Notes: a model not told the origin generated them from the letters alone. A stretch of 64,000 nt of DNA from Tetradesmus obliquus (GCA_030272155.1 CP126206.1:2356001-2420000), one strand, 5' to 3'. Shown: positions 1-11,495, numbered from the stretch's first letter. Numbers and translations: made by a program.

Positions 1-76
1 ATGTGATGCAGCACCTGCATCTCCGGAAGGTCTTACAGCAGCAGGAGCATCCAGGTGATTGACACCTTAAATGATG

Positions 77-127
<51 letters not shown>

Positions 128-146
128 GCTGCTATTGTCTTCGCAG

Positions 147-384
147 GTGCTGAGCGAGCTGCGCTCGCTGCAGCGGCTGCACCTGTGCCTGAGCCACTAC
201 GACAGCTCGCACTGCTTCGACATGAGTGGGCTGACTAGTGTTACAGAGCTGGAGGCAAGCGTGAACATGGAGCTGGAAGAAGGTGAGGGGCCGCTACTGA
301 TGCTGCTGCTGCTGCTGCTGCTGCTGCTAACCAGCCCCACTGAGATTGAGGGCAGCTGGGATCTGGACATGGCTGCAGCTGATG

Positions 385-416
<32 letters not shown>

Positions 417-1246
417 ACTCCGCCGTTTTGCTGTTGCTGGTGCTGGTGCCGCCTACTTGCAGGGGACGTGCTGCCGCCGAACTTGCGGCGCCTGACTGTG
501 TTCAACATCCTCAGCGTGGAGCCGCTGAGGGCGCTGACGCAGCTGCAGGTGTGTTGCTGGGGCTGTTACAAACATATCCAGATATAAGTGAACCCTGATT
601 GTGGGGTGTTGATGAACTGTGTCGTGTTCAACATCATCAGCGTGGAGCCGCTGCGGGCGCTGACGCAGCTGCAGGTAACTTGGGTCCCAACAAGGACTGC
701 TTCACAACACTTACAACACAATGTAATCCTGCTTGTGGGCGTGTGGTTAACTGTGTTGTGTGCAACGTCCTCAGTGGCAGGTGGGTTGCCAGGGGATTCG
801 AAACATCACATGCGCAACCCTGTTTGAGGGCTTGTGGTTGGTTGTGCTGTGTACACCATCCTGAACGGGGAGCCGCTGAGGGCACTAATGCAGCTGCAGG
901 TGAGTTGCCGGGTGCCTTCAAATATGTCAAAACACAACCTCAGCCCTGCTTGTGAGCCTCGAAATGACGCGGTGTTACGAACGGCCTGCTCAGTTTGAGC
1001 TGCTGATGGCACTGCTGCAGCTGCATGTGCAATGGCGGCGGGGGTGATGATGGTATTGGTGATGGTGGTGATGGTGGTGTTTGTACAACCCAAGCCATGC
1101 GTGTCAGCTTTCTATCGACTGTGTTGGCTATACTGACTGGATTGGCTGTCTGCACCACACCAGCAGCTCACGTTATCACTCACAGTGGCCTGGAGCAAGT
1201 TTGCCTGAGAATGCAGTCCTGACTATGCCCTACCTATTGCTCCGCC

Positions 1247-1280
<34 letters not shown>

Positions 1281-1358
1281 CCAACTCTGCCGCGTCGCTG
1301 GTTGTGGACGACTGCCGCCTTGACTAGAAGGGGGCTGCCAGGGCACGTGTGATCAGTA

Positions 1359-1392
<34 letters not shown>

Positions 1393-1470
1393 CCAACTCT
1401 GCCGCGTCGCTGGTTGTGGACGACTGCCGCCTTGACTAGAAGGGGGCTGCCAGGGCACGTGTGATCAGTA

Positions 1471-1504
<34 letters not shown>

Positions 1505-2764
1505 CCAACTCTGCCGCGTCGCTGGTTGTGGACGACTGCCGCCTTGACTAGAAGGGGGCTGCCAGGGCACGTGTGATCAGTACCTGCTGCTGCTGCTGCT
1601 GCTGCTGTGCTGCTGCATTCGCTGTTTGTGGACGACTGCCGCTTTGGCTGGGAGACGGCTGACAGCACGCGCGTCAACAGGGACCTGGCACAGCTGGCCG
1701 CGACACATCTGTGACTAACCAAATAGCTTTTCAGCAATTAACTGCAGGTTCTGCTGTAAAACCTGATTTGATTCGTATTCAACTGACAGCTTGTGCTGCT
1801 GCCCCTGCTGCTGTGCCAAACAATGTTGCAGTCGCTGTTTGTGGACGACTGCCGCTTTGGCTGGGAGATGGCTGACAGGGCGCGCGTGAACAGGGACCTG
1901 GCACAGCTGGCCACGACACACAAGCAGCTTTCACATACGCTGTTGGTGCAGGTTCGACTGGGCAACCAGTTCTTACAACACCCTGCTGATGGTGCTGCCA
2001 CTGCTCCTGCTGCTGTTGCTGCTGCTGTTGCTGCAGTCTCTCTTCGTGGACGACTGCCGCTTTGGCTGGGAGACCGCTGACACGGCGCGCGTGAACAGCG
2101 GCCTGGCACAGCTGGCCACCACACACCGGCAGCTGACATCGGTGCAGCTGCAGTACTCGGAGGCCAGCCTGCATGACGAGGACGGTGTTGCGGCGGCGCT
2201 GGCGGCGCTGCCGCTGACGCACCTGAAGCTCGAAGGCACGGATAGGGACTTCTACATCGGGGCGGATGTGGCAGGCCGCCTGAGCCAGCTGACGGTGAGG
2301 GACTATATTTTGCTGCGGGTGTGCTGGAGTGCAGTTTGTGGTGATGGGTGTGCTGGAGTGCAGTTTGTGGTGATGGGTGTGCTGGAGTGCAGTTTGTGGT
2401 GATCGGTGTTGCCTGGAGGATTGTTGTGCGCTTGGCTGTAGTGTGGTAGGGTGACAGCAGTGTGGAGTGCATGGAGCTCGCACATCGGGGTGGATGTGGC
2501 GGGCCGCCTGAGCCAGCTGACGGTGAGGCGCTGGGTGCTGCTAATGGCAGCTTAGTTATGCTTATTGGATGAGGGGCTACTGTGTCGCATGGCGTTGCCT
2601 CAGGCATGCTGAGTACTTGAGGCTGTCTTGCAACAAAATGACTGTGCTGCTGAGGCGCTGAGGCACATCAGCCGCCTGGGCCAGCTAACCGTGAAGGCTC
2701 AATTAGGGTTTGGTGTCGTGCGGTTCATTGTGTTAGGTTGGGCTGCGTGGCACGCTTCTCACTG

Positions 2765-2822
<58 letters not shown>

Positions 2823-2926
2823 ATGCATGTGGTTCAGGTCCTGACCAGCCTCAGCCTATGCGGGCCGAGGGTGTTCACCACGCCCAAGGCATTCGTCGCC
2901 GCATTGGGGTGCATGGCGCGCTTCTC

Positions 2927-2961
<35 letters not shown>

Positions 2962-4970
2962 ATGCATGTGGTTCAGGTCCTGACCAGCCTCAGCCTGTGC
3001 GGGCCGAGGGTCTTTTGCACGCCCAAGGCCTTCATCGCCGCATTGGGCTGCTTGACACGGCTGGAGCGGCTGGCGCTGGGAGAGCTAAGCTTCAAATGCG
3101 ATCAGGAGCGCAGGGCACGCACCGTTAAAAACGTAGCACTGTGGCCCCAGATGGAAGCCATTGACAGCACCAAGTGGGCCAAGCGTGACGCAGCGCGAGC
3201 AGCGGCAGACGCCGGCGAGCTGTCGGCAGAAGCAGCAGACGCTGCAGTGGCAGCTGCTGACGCTGAGGCAGCAGCAGCAGTGACAGCAGCGGAAGCAGAG
3301 AGGGACGCTGCTGCAGCTAAGCTCAGCGACGAGCAGGTGCGGTCATGTTTGGCAACCAGCAAGGAAGAGTCTCAGCTGTGTCAGCAAACACAAATGCTCG
3401 TCTCTTTCCAGTGACGCCCCCGTGGCCACCCCAACGTGCAAGGTCACTTGCGTGTCATTTGTCGGTATTGCCACTGGTTCAATGAACCTCTTTTTGTCTC
3501 CAGGCCAACAACATGTGCATAGAAACGTTTGTTCCAAAACATACCAAGTCAGTCACGTAAAATCTTCTCTGTCACGAACTATCTTCTCTGTCACATGATA
3601 TATCCTCTGTCCTGTTGGCTCGCAGGTGAACGAGATCTACGAGCGCAACAGCCTAGGCAGAAGATCAGCTGTGGCAGCCAACACAATCGCTCTTCCTTCT
3701 TCCAATCTGCTGTTGAATCTGCTGCTCAACATGCAGGTCAGGGGACTCTACGTGTTCAATGGTGTGTGGGGAGTACCATGACCAGCTGCTAAAACTGTGC
3801 TTGACTTTCAGCGTCAGTCACTCACATTATATCGTCTCTGTCCTGTTGGCTCGCAGGTGAACGAGATCTACGAGCGGGACAGCCTGTGGGAGCTTGAGAA
3901 GCAGCTGTTTGATGACGAGCGCGAAGGCATCTTTGCTGCGGCGGCGGCGCTGCCGAAGCTGCGGCACCTGCACTGGTCGCTGCAGGTGAGCATGAAGTTA
4001 GTTCTTGTTAATAAAGTGGATGTTGTTTTGTTTGTAAGTTACCTGAGAGCACCTGCACTGGTTGCTGCAGGTGAGGTTCCCTTCACTTATGGATTAGTCA
4101 TTGTTTTGAATGGGGAAAGAAATGTGCTACGAGAACGGTTCGGGCGTATGCTCCGGGCTTATTGACATACGCTTACCCGCGCCCACTAGGTACTTTCGCA
4201 GGAAGACTACCCCATGAACTCAGAGTAAGGTTTGGTGCTGTTCGTGTTGCTGCACAATTGCTGACAGCCGTCAACCCGGCTCGGGCATCTGATTTCGTTG
4301 AAGTATACTGCACACGTCCGCTGACCTGCACCTGTCTGTTCTGTGGGTTTGCATGGCTTCTTCCGTGATGCTGCAACTGCCGCGTTTGCGCAGCTGGCAC
4401 AGCAGACTGCCCTGACAACTAAACACCCCCTGAGCTGTTATTGTATGTCCTGCTGGGTTGTTGCCACAGGGCTTTCTGTGGATGATGGAGCTCCCGCGTT
4501 TGCGCAGTTGACATAGCAGACTGCCCTGGAGGTCAACACCCCCTGACCTGTTCTTATGTTCCGCTGGGTTGTTGCCGCAGGGCTTCCTGCGTGATGCTGA
4601 GGCGGCTGCGATTGCTGACCTCACGCAGCTGACTGGCCTAGAGGTCACCAGCCCCGCTAAGCAGTGCTTATGTGATCTTTGGAACAGCCATTGCAGGGCT
4701 TCCTGCTCGATGCCGGAGCAACGTCGAATGCCAAGCTCACGCGGCTGTGCTGAAGAGGACCAGCCAGCCCCACTCGCTTGCACTGCTGAACTCTACATGT
4801 TGTGTGTGTGCTGCTGCAGGGCTTCCTGCGTGATGCTGAGGCGGCTGCGATTGTCAACCTCACGCGGCTGACTGGCCTGGAGGTCACCAGCCCTTGCGCC
4901 AGGCACGAGCAGCTGCTGCCCATCATCAGCAGCCTGACAGGTGGGATGCAGACATGGGCTGGGACATGTC

Positions 4971-5030
<60 letters not shown>

Positions 5031-5778
5031 ACCGATCATCAGCAGAATTACGTGTAATCAACGACTAAGCAATTTGCACCACTGCCAATCATGCTGCAAC
5101 CATGCTGCTGCTGCTGCTGCTGCTGTTGCTGCCGCAGGCCTGCGCAAGCTCAACCTGGTGTGGACAGACATCACAGACGACACGCTGCGCGCCATCAGCA
5201 GCCACCTGACATACCCTGCTGCTGCTGCTGCTGCTGCTGCCGTACATGCTGCTGCCGCAGGCTTGCGCAAGCTCAACCTGGTGTGGACAGACATCACAGA
5301 CGACACGCTGCGCGCCATCAGCAGCCACCTGACATACCCTGCTGCTGCTGCTGCTGCCATACATGCTGCTGCCGCAGGCTTGCGCAAGCTCAACCTGGTG
5401 TGGACAGACATCACAGATGACACGCTGCGCGCCATCAGCAGCCACCTGACATACCCTGCTGCTGCTGCTGCTGCCATACATGCTGCTGCCGCAGGCTTGC
5501 GCAAGCTCAACCTGGTGTGGACAAACATCACAGACGACACGCTGCGCGCCATTGCCAGCAACCTGCCGCACCTCACGGCGCTGTACCTGCCCACTCCTTC
5601 CCGGGCCGGGTGGGGCCGTGGCATCACCGTGCAAGGCATTAAGGCGTGCAGGGCTGCACTGCCATGCTTGCGCAACTTGTATGTGAAGTCGATAAATGAG
5701 TTTGTGTCGTACCCGCGTGATGACGATGTCCTGGAGCACCACTACCAGCTGAACCTTGAGCCAGGCGAGCGCATCTGA
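147..5778 (+). CDS. Leucine-rich-repeat protein, C-terminal part (5' end outside window)
   Basis: Seven exons join in one frame: 147-282, 463-548, 2037-2294, 2977-3336, 3857-3985, 4820-4940, 5495-5778 (TGA 5776-5778), giving 457 residues. Every junction has GT...AG and matching phase. LRR-like stretches occur in several exons, such as LRSLQRLHL, LPPNLRRLTV, LPLTHLKLEG, LPKLRHLHW and LRKLNLVWTDITDDTLRAI, resembling ribonuclease-inhibitor-type repeats. The third exon of the set ends in an Ala/Glu-rich probable helix (residues coded near 3180-3330). An upstream exon around 7-33 may encode a further repeat (QHLHLRK), but its donor is weak. Such proteins usually act as protein-binding scaffolds; no catalytic domain is visible. 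The introns are crowded with CTG tracts and decayed exon copies, so alternative exon use is possible. The family assignment is firm at the level of LRR; the specific role is unknown. Confidence 0.75.
629..1026 (+). repeat. Decayed copies of the LRR exon 463-548
   Basis: The 3' half of exon 463-548 (coding VEPLRALTQLQ) and its intron start recur at about 629-673, 848-899 and, very degraded, 985-1025. Each copy ends in a CTGCAGGT-like exon/intron boundary. The copies become less similar with distance from the true exon. They are intronic in the gene model because they do not keep a long open frame. Confidence 0.65.
1240..1590 (+). repeat. Three tandem copies of a ~112-bp unit
   Basis: A unit containing a CTG tract, the sequence GCCACCAACTCTGCCGCG, a degenerate piece of the downstream exon (GTGGACGACTGCCGCC) and GGGCACGTGTGATCAG starts its unique part near 1276, 1389 and 1500. 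The three copies are almost identical, pointing to recent tandem amplification inside an intron of the LRR gene. Confidence 0.85.
1617..1930 (+). repeat. Decayed copies of the 5' part of LRR exon 2037-2294
   Basis: Segments at about 1617-1712 and 1827-1930 repeat the start of exon 2037-2294, coding the equivalents of LFVDDCRFGWE and LAQLATTH. Only the copy at 2037 continues into the full 258-nt exon with a matching donor. Confidence 0.7.
2319..2408 (+). repeat. 30-bp minisatellite, three copies
   Basis: The unit GTGTGCTGGAGTGCAGTTTG plus ten more bases occurs three times head to tail in the intron just after the donor at 2295. A second copy of the end of the preceding exon (coding GVDVAGRLSQLT) follows at about 2485-2525 and a weaker one at 2655-2700. 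Confidence 0.8.
2836..2926 (+). repeat. Duplicate of the start of LRR exon 2977-3336
   Basis: About 90 bp coding VLTSLSLCGPRVF and TPKAF are repeated about 140 bp upstream of exon 2977-3336, each copy preceded by a CTG tract and GGTTCAG acceptor. The upstream copy runs into the CTG tract (2930-2960) that precedes the second, so the two look like alternative acceptor units. Only the second leads into the long exon. Confidence 0.7.
3620..3665 (+). repeat. Decayed copy of the start of LRR exon 3857-3985
   Basis: The segment around 3605-3655 repeats the acceptor region (CTCTGTCCTGTTGGCTCGCAG) and first codons (VNEIYER) of exon 3857-3985, then diverges. It lies in the intron about 230 bp upstream of the true exon. 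Confidence 0.7.
4353..4720 (+). repeat. Four decayed copies of LRR exon 4820-4940
   Basis: Pieces of the start of exon 4820-4940 (coding GFLRDAEAAAI and TGLEVTSP) recur near 4353, 4473, 4582 and 4697 with spacing of about 110-120 bp, each after a Y-rich stretch ending in GCAG. The copy at 4582 is the best preserved but lacks the downstream part and the donor found at 4940. The true exon is the last of the series. Confidence 0.75.
5137..5494 (+). repeat. Three tandem copies preceding the terminal LRR exon
   Basis: Units of 117-122 bp, each a CTG/GCC tract, GCCGCAG acceptor and the first ~80 bp of the last exon (coding LRKLNLVWTDITDDTLRAIS), start near 5137, 5259 and 5376 and precede the complete exon at 5495. 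All three read through into the next CTG tract with no GT donor, so they can work only as alternative acceptors or be ignored. Sequence identity among copies is very high. Confidence 0.85.
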
Positions 5779-5888
5779 CGGCGTGCCGTGCGCTTGCATT
5801 GCCCGGAAGCAGCAGCAGCGGCAGCAGCAGCATGGTTGGCATACAGTAAGCGCTCCTGAGGTCGCAGCAACCTCAGGCGAGTCAGCCT

Positions 5889-5893
5889 TGTAA
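5889..5893 (+). promoter_or_regulatory. Candidate TGTAA polyadenylation signal
   Basis: TGTAA lies about 110 bp downstream of the LRR stop codon. TGTAA is the usual polyadenylation signal of chlorophycean nuclear genes. The motif is short, so this is supported only by position. Confidence 0.4.
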
Positions 5894-5930
5894 TTTTAGG
5901 ATTTGCAACTGGCTCCATTACATCATGTTC

Positions 5931-6040
5931 TTTGGTGTTCACTCTCTTTTCTGGCCTCAGACCTTGTGTTTACCATGTTGCGGCTCATACCATCTGAGAT
6001 CTAAGATGGTGCCTGGACCCACATGTAACCATCCTCTGCC
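5931..6040 (+). repeat. Dispersed ~110-bp hairpin element, copy 1
   Basis: This non-coding block matches 28941-29058 on the same strand, and 25176-25270, 26708-26802 and part of 36011-36110 in inverse orientation. Shared features are TCTGG(C/T)CTCAGACCTTGTG, a CATACCATCT...AGATGGTGCC hairpin and GGACCCACATGTAAC followed by ATCCTCT. It looks like a small non-autonomous mobile element. No terminal target-site duplication was identified with confidence. Confidence 0.7.
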
Positions 6041-6126
6041 GGGACCCACATGACAGAGAGGACTCTCCGATCCAGATTGTACCGTATGGCCTATGTGAGG
6101 CACCCAACAATGTTACACTGCACGGT

Positions 6127-6480
6127 CTACAGTACCTTCAGCGGACTCAGCTGTGAAGCGCTCATGACAACCACAGCAACCGAGCCCACCACCACCATGG
6201 CCGTCACAGCAGCCACCGCCAGCAGCAGCACACCATTGATCATTAGCACAGCAGCAGGCTTGCGGGGAAACACTGAGCAGTGCAGCAACACATGCACGGC
6301 AGTCACCTGCGGCACTGCAGTCTGTGGTGTCGAAAGCGGCGATACTCAATAATAGAGGCGGTGTTCAAATGCTGCCGTGCCAGGTCACAATACCCGCAAA
6401 GGACTCAGCCGTGAAGCGCTCATGACAACCACAGCAACCGAGCCCACCACCACCATCGCTGTCACAGCAGCATGCCATTC
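6127..6480 (-). repeat. Decayed copies of the AAAP terminal exon
   Basis: Two copies of the last coding part of the AAAP gene (coding FPRRPAAVL, AMVVVGSVAVVVMSAS and LSPL) lie beyond its stop codon, at about 6127-6290 and 6390-6475. The first is well preserved and still ends in an in-frame stop; the second is degraded. If an acceptor in them were used, the transporter would get an alternative last hydrophobic segment. Confidence 0.75.
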
Positions 6481-6621
6481 GTCACCAGCACATCAGCATG
6501 AAAAGGATCCCAGGGAACGCAGAACAGTGCAGCAACAGACGGCATGGCAGGTGCATTCTTCAGTCTCAGATTATGGGGGATGCAATGATGAGAGTTTGTG
6601 TTCAAAAGCTGCATTGCCAGG

Positions 6622-8065
6622 TCACAACACTCTCAGCGGACTCAATTTTGAAGCGCTCATGACCACCACAGCAACCGAGCCCACCACCACCATGGCAGTC
6701 ACAGCAGCCGCCAGCAGCAGCACCCCATTCACCACCAACACAGCAGCAGGCCTGCGTGGAAACGCCTTCCTGTGCAGCAGCACAGGGTACATCACGCCCG
6801 TCTGGTAGAATGTCAGTGCCGCAACCAGGCCCAAAATGACGGCAAAGAACGGCAGAGCCACTGCAATAAGCGTGGTGAAGGCAACGTACACACAACGGAA
6901 CAGCAGGGACACGACCCAGGCGTTGCGCGTGCTGCTGCTGCCGCTGCCGCTTCTTCTGCAGCTGCTGTTACTGTTGGCACTGTCCTTGGAGGTGCAGCTG
7001 TTGCAGCAGCTGCAGCAGCCAGCAATGCGGCTGAGGAGGCGGCTGTCTTCAAACGCGGCAAAGGTGGGCTGGCAGCAGACCTGCATGCACAGCATCAAAC
7101 CATAATCGCCGTGTTGAGCACATATGCTTTGCGGTTGGCCGCTAGTCATGCAGCTGAGGAGATGGCTGGCTTCAAAGGCAGCAAAGGTGAGCTGGCAGCA
7201 GACCTGCACGCCATGAGCATCAAAGCATTTGAGTCCCATTTGGCGCAAATGCATTGCAGTTTGGGAGGGCATGAGCAGGCTGGCAGTGCGCTGACACAGG
7301 TGTGTACAGGTGCGTTTAAACAGGGGTGGCCGCAGATCTGCCTGCAGCGCAAAAAAGCGGCCACACATCATTCCATGGTGTGCAAGCGTCAGCTGATCCA
7401 TCACACAGTTTGAGCGCACCACACAGCAGCAGACTTGCATTTTGAGGCAGAGCATGGGGTTTCGTCGGGTTGTACGGTCAAAAGCATGCAAACAATTTGA
7501 TCCTGGCAGCCCACATCTGATTTGTTCGCCACAAACAAACATCAGTGATCACCCTGGGTTGCTGAGCAAAGGCAGCCAGCAGCAACCATCCTTTGATCGT
7601 AAATTTGGTGCAGATCTTCGCACCTGGTATGCAGGCACCATACTGAGCACCACCATCAGGCTGCCGAGCACAGTCACCGAAGCGGGGGCTTCATCCTGAA
7701 ACGCCAGCAGCAGGCTTCCTGACACACAACACACAAGGCAGATACCCAATGCACACACCTCTGGCAGACACATCACATTGCATTGCTGGAGCAGATGCAG
7801 CTAGTAGCAACCGCCCAGGCACCCAACACTGCGCTTGACACAGACGCATACCCAGCACAGGAACAAGCGCGCACCTGGTATGCCAGCACCATGCTCAGCA
7901 CCACCATCAGACTGCCAAGAATGATCACCCATGCAGGTGCATCATCCTGGTACGCTAGCAGCAGATTCCCTGACACGCCATCACCCAGCGCAGCATAGCC
8001 CAGGCCCCCACACAGCGCAAACAGCAGCAGACAGGTGCCCAGGCCCAGGACAAGGCTCTTCTTCA

Positions 8066-8104
<39 letters not shown>

Positions 8105-9647
8105 GCTGGCGCAGTGTGTCTGCAACCTCCAAGGTGATGATGGGCGCGCTGCAGTTGAAACAAGGGAGTTCTGTAGTTGAGATTTGTTCAAGTAAGTATG
8201 GCAGCATGTTGTTGTTACGGCGCATACACATGTGTACATGCATGTCGTCGCATGCAAGACCAGCAGTGACAAAGCTACAACCAGCAGCGCTCCTGCTAGG
8301 TTTCAAGCAATGAGAAAGGGCACAGGCGTCAACTGTGCATCAACGGCAGTCCTGGTGGTCTGCAGGACGCGGCTTGCTTGTTTGTTGGCAATGATATTTT
8401 GAAAATGATATTTTGATGCAGAAGCGGGAGCCAGCTGCTGCACTCACTTCAAGCCGAAGCAGATAGATCCCAGTGCATTGAAGGCAGACAGCACCTGCAG
8501 GCACACAGCCGCATCCATGCAGAAAAATAACTCAGTCAGTCGCTGGGCTGTATGCATCACTGTTGCTATTACTGCATCAACATAGCTTGGGTGGGCCGCT
8601 CCATTACTTGCGGCCTGCTCCACTCTTTTTCAGGTACCTGAGGTTCAAATCGCAACGATAGCTGATTTTGTGAAATTCAACATTTATAACGTTCAATCTC
8701 TACCGAACCTGGGTTAGGTGCATCCCTATGGGCGGCGCCCTGGAAGAAGCGCCATTAGAAGATCTCATGTGGCAGCTGCAGTCATGCCAGCACACTGTAT
8801 CAGCGGTATGTGCACTGCGCTGGCGGCAACGCGTCTAACGAGAAACCGCGGGTCAGGGGTGACAGGTGATTGCACAGTAGCTGCAACAGAAATCTGCACA
8901 CCTTGGCCGCTGCTGGTGCATTGTACCCTGTCAAGGTGCCTCGCCTGTTGCCCGCCTGCAACAGTTCAGGCGGCAGCAGCAATCCACAAGTGGCAGTGGT
9001 GATTTGATGTGCGCCAAGGCAGCAATGTGGGATGGCCCCTGGGCCTATGCTGGTGCAGCCGGAAGCCTTTCAGGTGATTTGATGTGCGCCAAGGCAACCA
9101 TGTAGGATGGCCCCTGGGCCTATGCTGGTGCAGCCGGAAGCCTGTCAGCAGATGCCTCCTAATGCGCAACTGCATTCCATGCCAAGCATGGAGCTGATCT
9201 CATCCCACACCTTCAGAGAAACCCACGCTTGACATGCTTCAATTACACCAACAATGTTTATGCACGCATTTCCGTCATTTACAGCTTCCGAGACACCGAG
9301 CAGCGATACCAACATGAACAGTGCGCACCTTGGAAGCGGCTAGTCCCAGTGTTATGATGCAGAACACAACAGCAGCAGCACCGCCGACTGCTGACGTCAC
9401 CCTTGCAGCCTGCAGGTTCCTCATCTGGGACAGCAGCAGCTGCGCCACTCCAACAGCAACTGTTAACACTGTCCTGTTGTTCCAGCACTGCCCTGCTGCC
9501 AGCAGTGGTGTGCTGTTAGATCTAGATCTGCAGATCGTGCCTGCAATGACGCTGCAGGCATCTGCTGCTGCGATCTGGAATCCGATGTTTGCCAGGGTGA
9601 GGTTCACGTGCTGTGAGATGACCAGGAACAGGCCATGACGCTTGCCT

Positions 9648-9683
<36 letters not shown>

Positions 9684-10614
9684 GCAGTGGATACTGTCAC
9701 ACTTGTGAATGGTTGCACACATCAAGCACTGCGGCAGGTTGCGTGCAAACATGTACTTCTGTACGATGCCGTACCAGCGTCACAGCAGCATGTGTATTGG
9801 TGGTCATATGCCAGTAACGCAGTACAACAGTAGCTCCCACTACAGCTGTTGTAATAACAACAGCAACCCAGCGCAGGTTTGAGGTGAGTCCTGCCTTCAC
9901 TCACCCAGGATGCTGCACACTGCAATGTCGTAGCGGCCATGACGCCTGCCATCCACCTGCATACAGCATAAAGGCAATCTGTTCACCGTTGCTGTAAGGT
10001 GAAGGAAACTAGCCGGCGATCATCCCACGAATCACAAAGAAGCAGCCCATCAGGCCAATAGTGCTGGGGTACTACTGGGTTTGGCCCTATGACACCCGCC
10101 TGAACCCTGTTGCCCTGGTTTCAGCACCAACGCCCACCTGATACACATCTGCCAGCAGTCCACTGGTCCACAGTGTGAGGCAGAAGCAGCACAGCAGGCC
10201 AGCTGTACTGCCGGCCCAGCCCAATCTGCTGGTTATGTATGGCAGCGCAAGCACCCCAGGGCCCAAAAAGACTGTGACGATGTGGCATGCAGCCACAGGC
10301 CAGCTGGCTGCACGGCAGCAGCAGCAGCAGCAGCAGAGGTGTCTCTGCTGTTGAGCGCCTGACACATGCTGCCACACTCAAGCTGTAGCTGGTAGCTGGC
10401 ATGTTGGCACTGCAAGCTGGTTGTTGCCCGTTAGTGATCAGCAACGTGTACATTACTTCATTCTGCCTCGCTGACTTGAACAAATAGTTACTATAAGTTT
10501 TATCCCAAACTCACTTCGTCCTGTGTGGGGCTCTGCCAATTGCTCTGCCTCCACCCCCTGGAGTCCAGGTGCGGCCGCTGCATCTTCTACATCCTTGCTA
10601 GCTGAATCAACCAT
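6622..10614 (-). CDS. Amino acid/auxin permease (AAAP) family transporter
   Basis: Eight exons read on the minus strand: 10614-10515, 10307-10138, 9956-9905, 9645-9329, 8955-8902, 8494-8448, 8148-7875, 7080-6622. They total 1473 nt (490 aa plus stop), the normal AAAP length, with matching phases throughout. Family hallmarks are HIVTVFLGPGVLALPY in the first membrane segment, VDGRRHGRYDIAVCSILG, a segment like the plant 'Q..lSQ.pn' region (AQLLLSQMRN), GTLTGYNAPAAAK, ITLEVADTLRQPP where plant members have EIQDTL.PP, then QPTFAAFE, and C-terminal hydrophobic segments. The family moves amino acids or auxin with protons across the plasma or an internal membrane; substrate cannot be read from sequence. 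The start is the ATG at 10614-10612, the only one joining in phase. Exon 7 contains an Ala run coded by a GCA/GCT repeat between IQDT-like motif and the next membrane segment. Decayed exon copies lie in several introns. Confidence 0.88.
7147..7440 (-). repeat. Decayed copies of the start of AAAP exon 7080-6622
   Basis: The first ~60 bp of the last AAAP exon (coding VCCQPTFAAFE) recur at about 7150-7205 with good similarity (coding VCCQLTFAAFE), and in degraded form near 7330-7365 and 7415-7435. All lie upstream of the true acceptor on the sense strand, so they are potential alternative acceptors. Confidence 0.65.
7628..7735 (-). repeat. Duplicate of the 3' end of AAAP exon 8148-7875
   Basis: About 105 bp coding the equivalent of VSGNLLLAYQDDAPAW and VLGSLMVVLSM, plus the donor CAGGTGCG, repeat about 245 bp downstream of the true exon end. 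It could serve as a decoy donor. Several substitutions show it is older than the LRR copies at 5137-5494. Confidence 0.75.
9001..9150 (-). repeat. 75-bp tandem repeat in an AAAP intron
   Basis: Two head-to-tail copies (9001-9075 and 9076-9150) share GATTTGATGTGCGCCAAGGC and GGCCTATGCTGGTGCAGCCG. They lie in the intron between exons 9645-9329 and 8955-8902. They may derive from an exon edge, but no surviving exon matches clearly. Confidence 0.75.
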
Positions 10615-10705
10615 CTAGGCGGTAACACCCAGACAGCAAGTGTTGTTAGGTCCGGCAAAACAGCTCTAGTCACGTGCTCAAAAGGCAGGTTGTGCAACTT
10701 GGTCT

Positions 10706-10706
10706 G

Positions 10707-10772
<66 letters not shown>
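10706..10772. repeat. Long (CTG)n tract upstream of the AAAP start
   Basis: About 22 uninterrupted CTG units on the plus strand, that is (CAG)n in the sense of the AAAP gene, lie 90-160 bp upstream of its proposed ATG. It would fall in the 5' untranslated region or promoter. It is one of the two longest pure tracts in the window. Confidence 0.85.
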
Positions 10773-11495
10773 GCTTGCAGCACCACAACTCATGTCCGGG
10801 CTGTCAGCAGCACAACATAACCAGACAGAACTGGTGTGTACAAGTTCGGTGTAAATGTTCTATTGACGTGAATAGAACTCCTCGATGTGCAGATTCGCTC
10901 GTCAGACAGAGGCTGTACACACCCCGTGGCATCACGTGCTACTTGTTCCATTGTGTCGGTGCAGCGCAGTCAGATTGAGGGGGAATCAAACCTTCAATGT
11001 AACGTCAACCCGCTGAAGGGCCCGGCATGTTACTTGATATTACGTGATGTAGGTGGATGGGTAAGCTGTCACATGAAGCACCCATAAGGTTCCCGGCGCT
11101 GAGGTAGACGTAAATGGTATGGTCAGGAGGTGCAAACTCGCACAAACTGTCCAAATAAAGCGTCCCAAACCATGTGCTGCTAATCCACCACTGTGCACTG
11201 ACCTCGTGTGCGCTGGCATGCACTGCATTGTTTGGCAAACCCTAGGTCACTCCTGCCTGATTGATGGGTGTATCTTTCCACAGCAGCAAGCAAGCAGTAC
11301 TACAGCAAAGCACATCCCCTTGCTACAGTAATATATGGTTCAGGCGTGTTACACAAGCCCACGAGCAGCAGTACACAGCCGCTGCTAGCACACGAGCCTC
11401 ATTGTCCTTTCTATTGCTTGAACAAGCACACACACACGTGTGGCATGGGTGTACGCACAAGCAGCACATGCCTGTGCCTGGCGTACACCCTGCTG

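Noticed and set aside
78-587. Long frames of poly-Leu, poly-Cys, poly-Ala, poly-Gln or poly-Ser along CTG tracts, here and throughout the window
   Set aside because: CTG repeats have no stops in any frame, so such frames are compositional. Only segments with recognisable domain sequence and phase-consistent splice sites were accepted.
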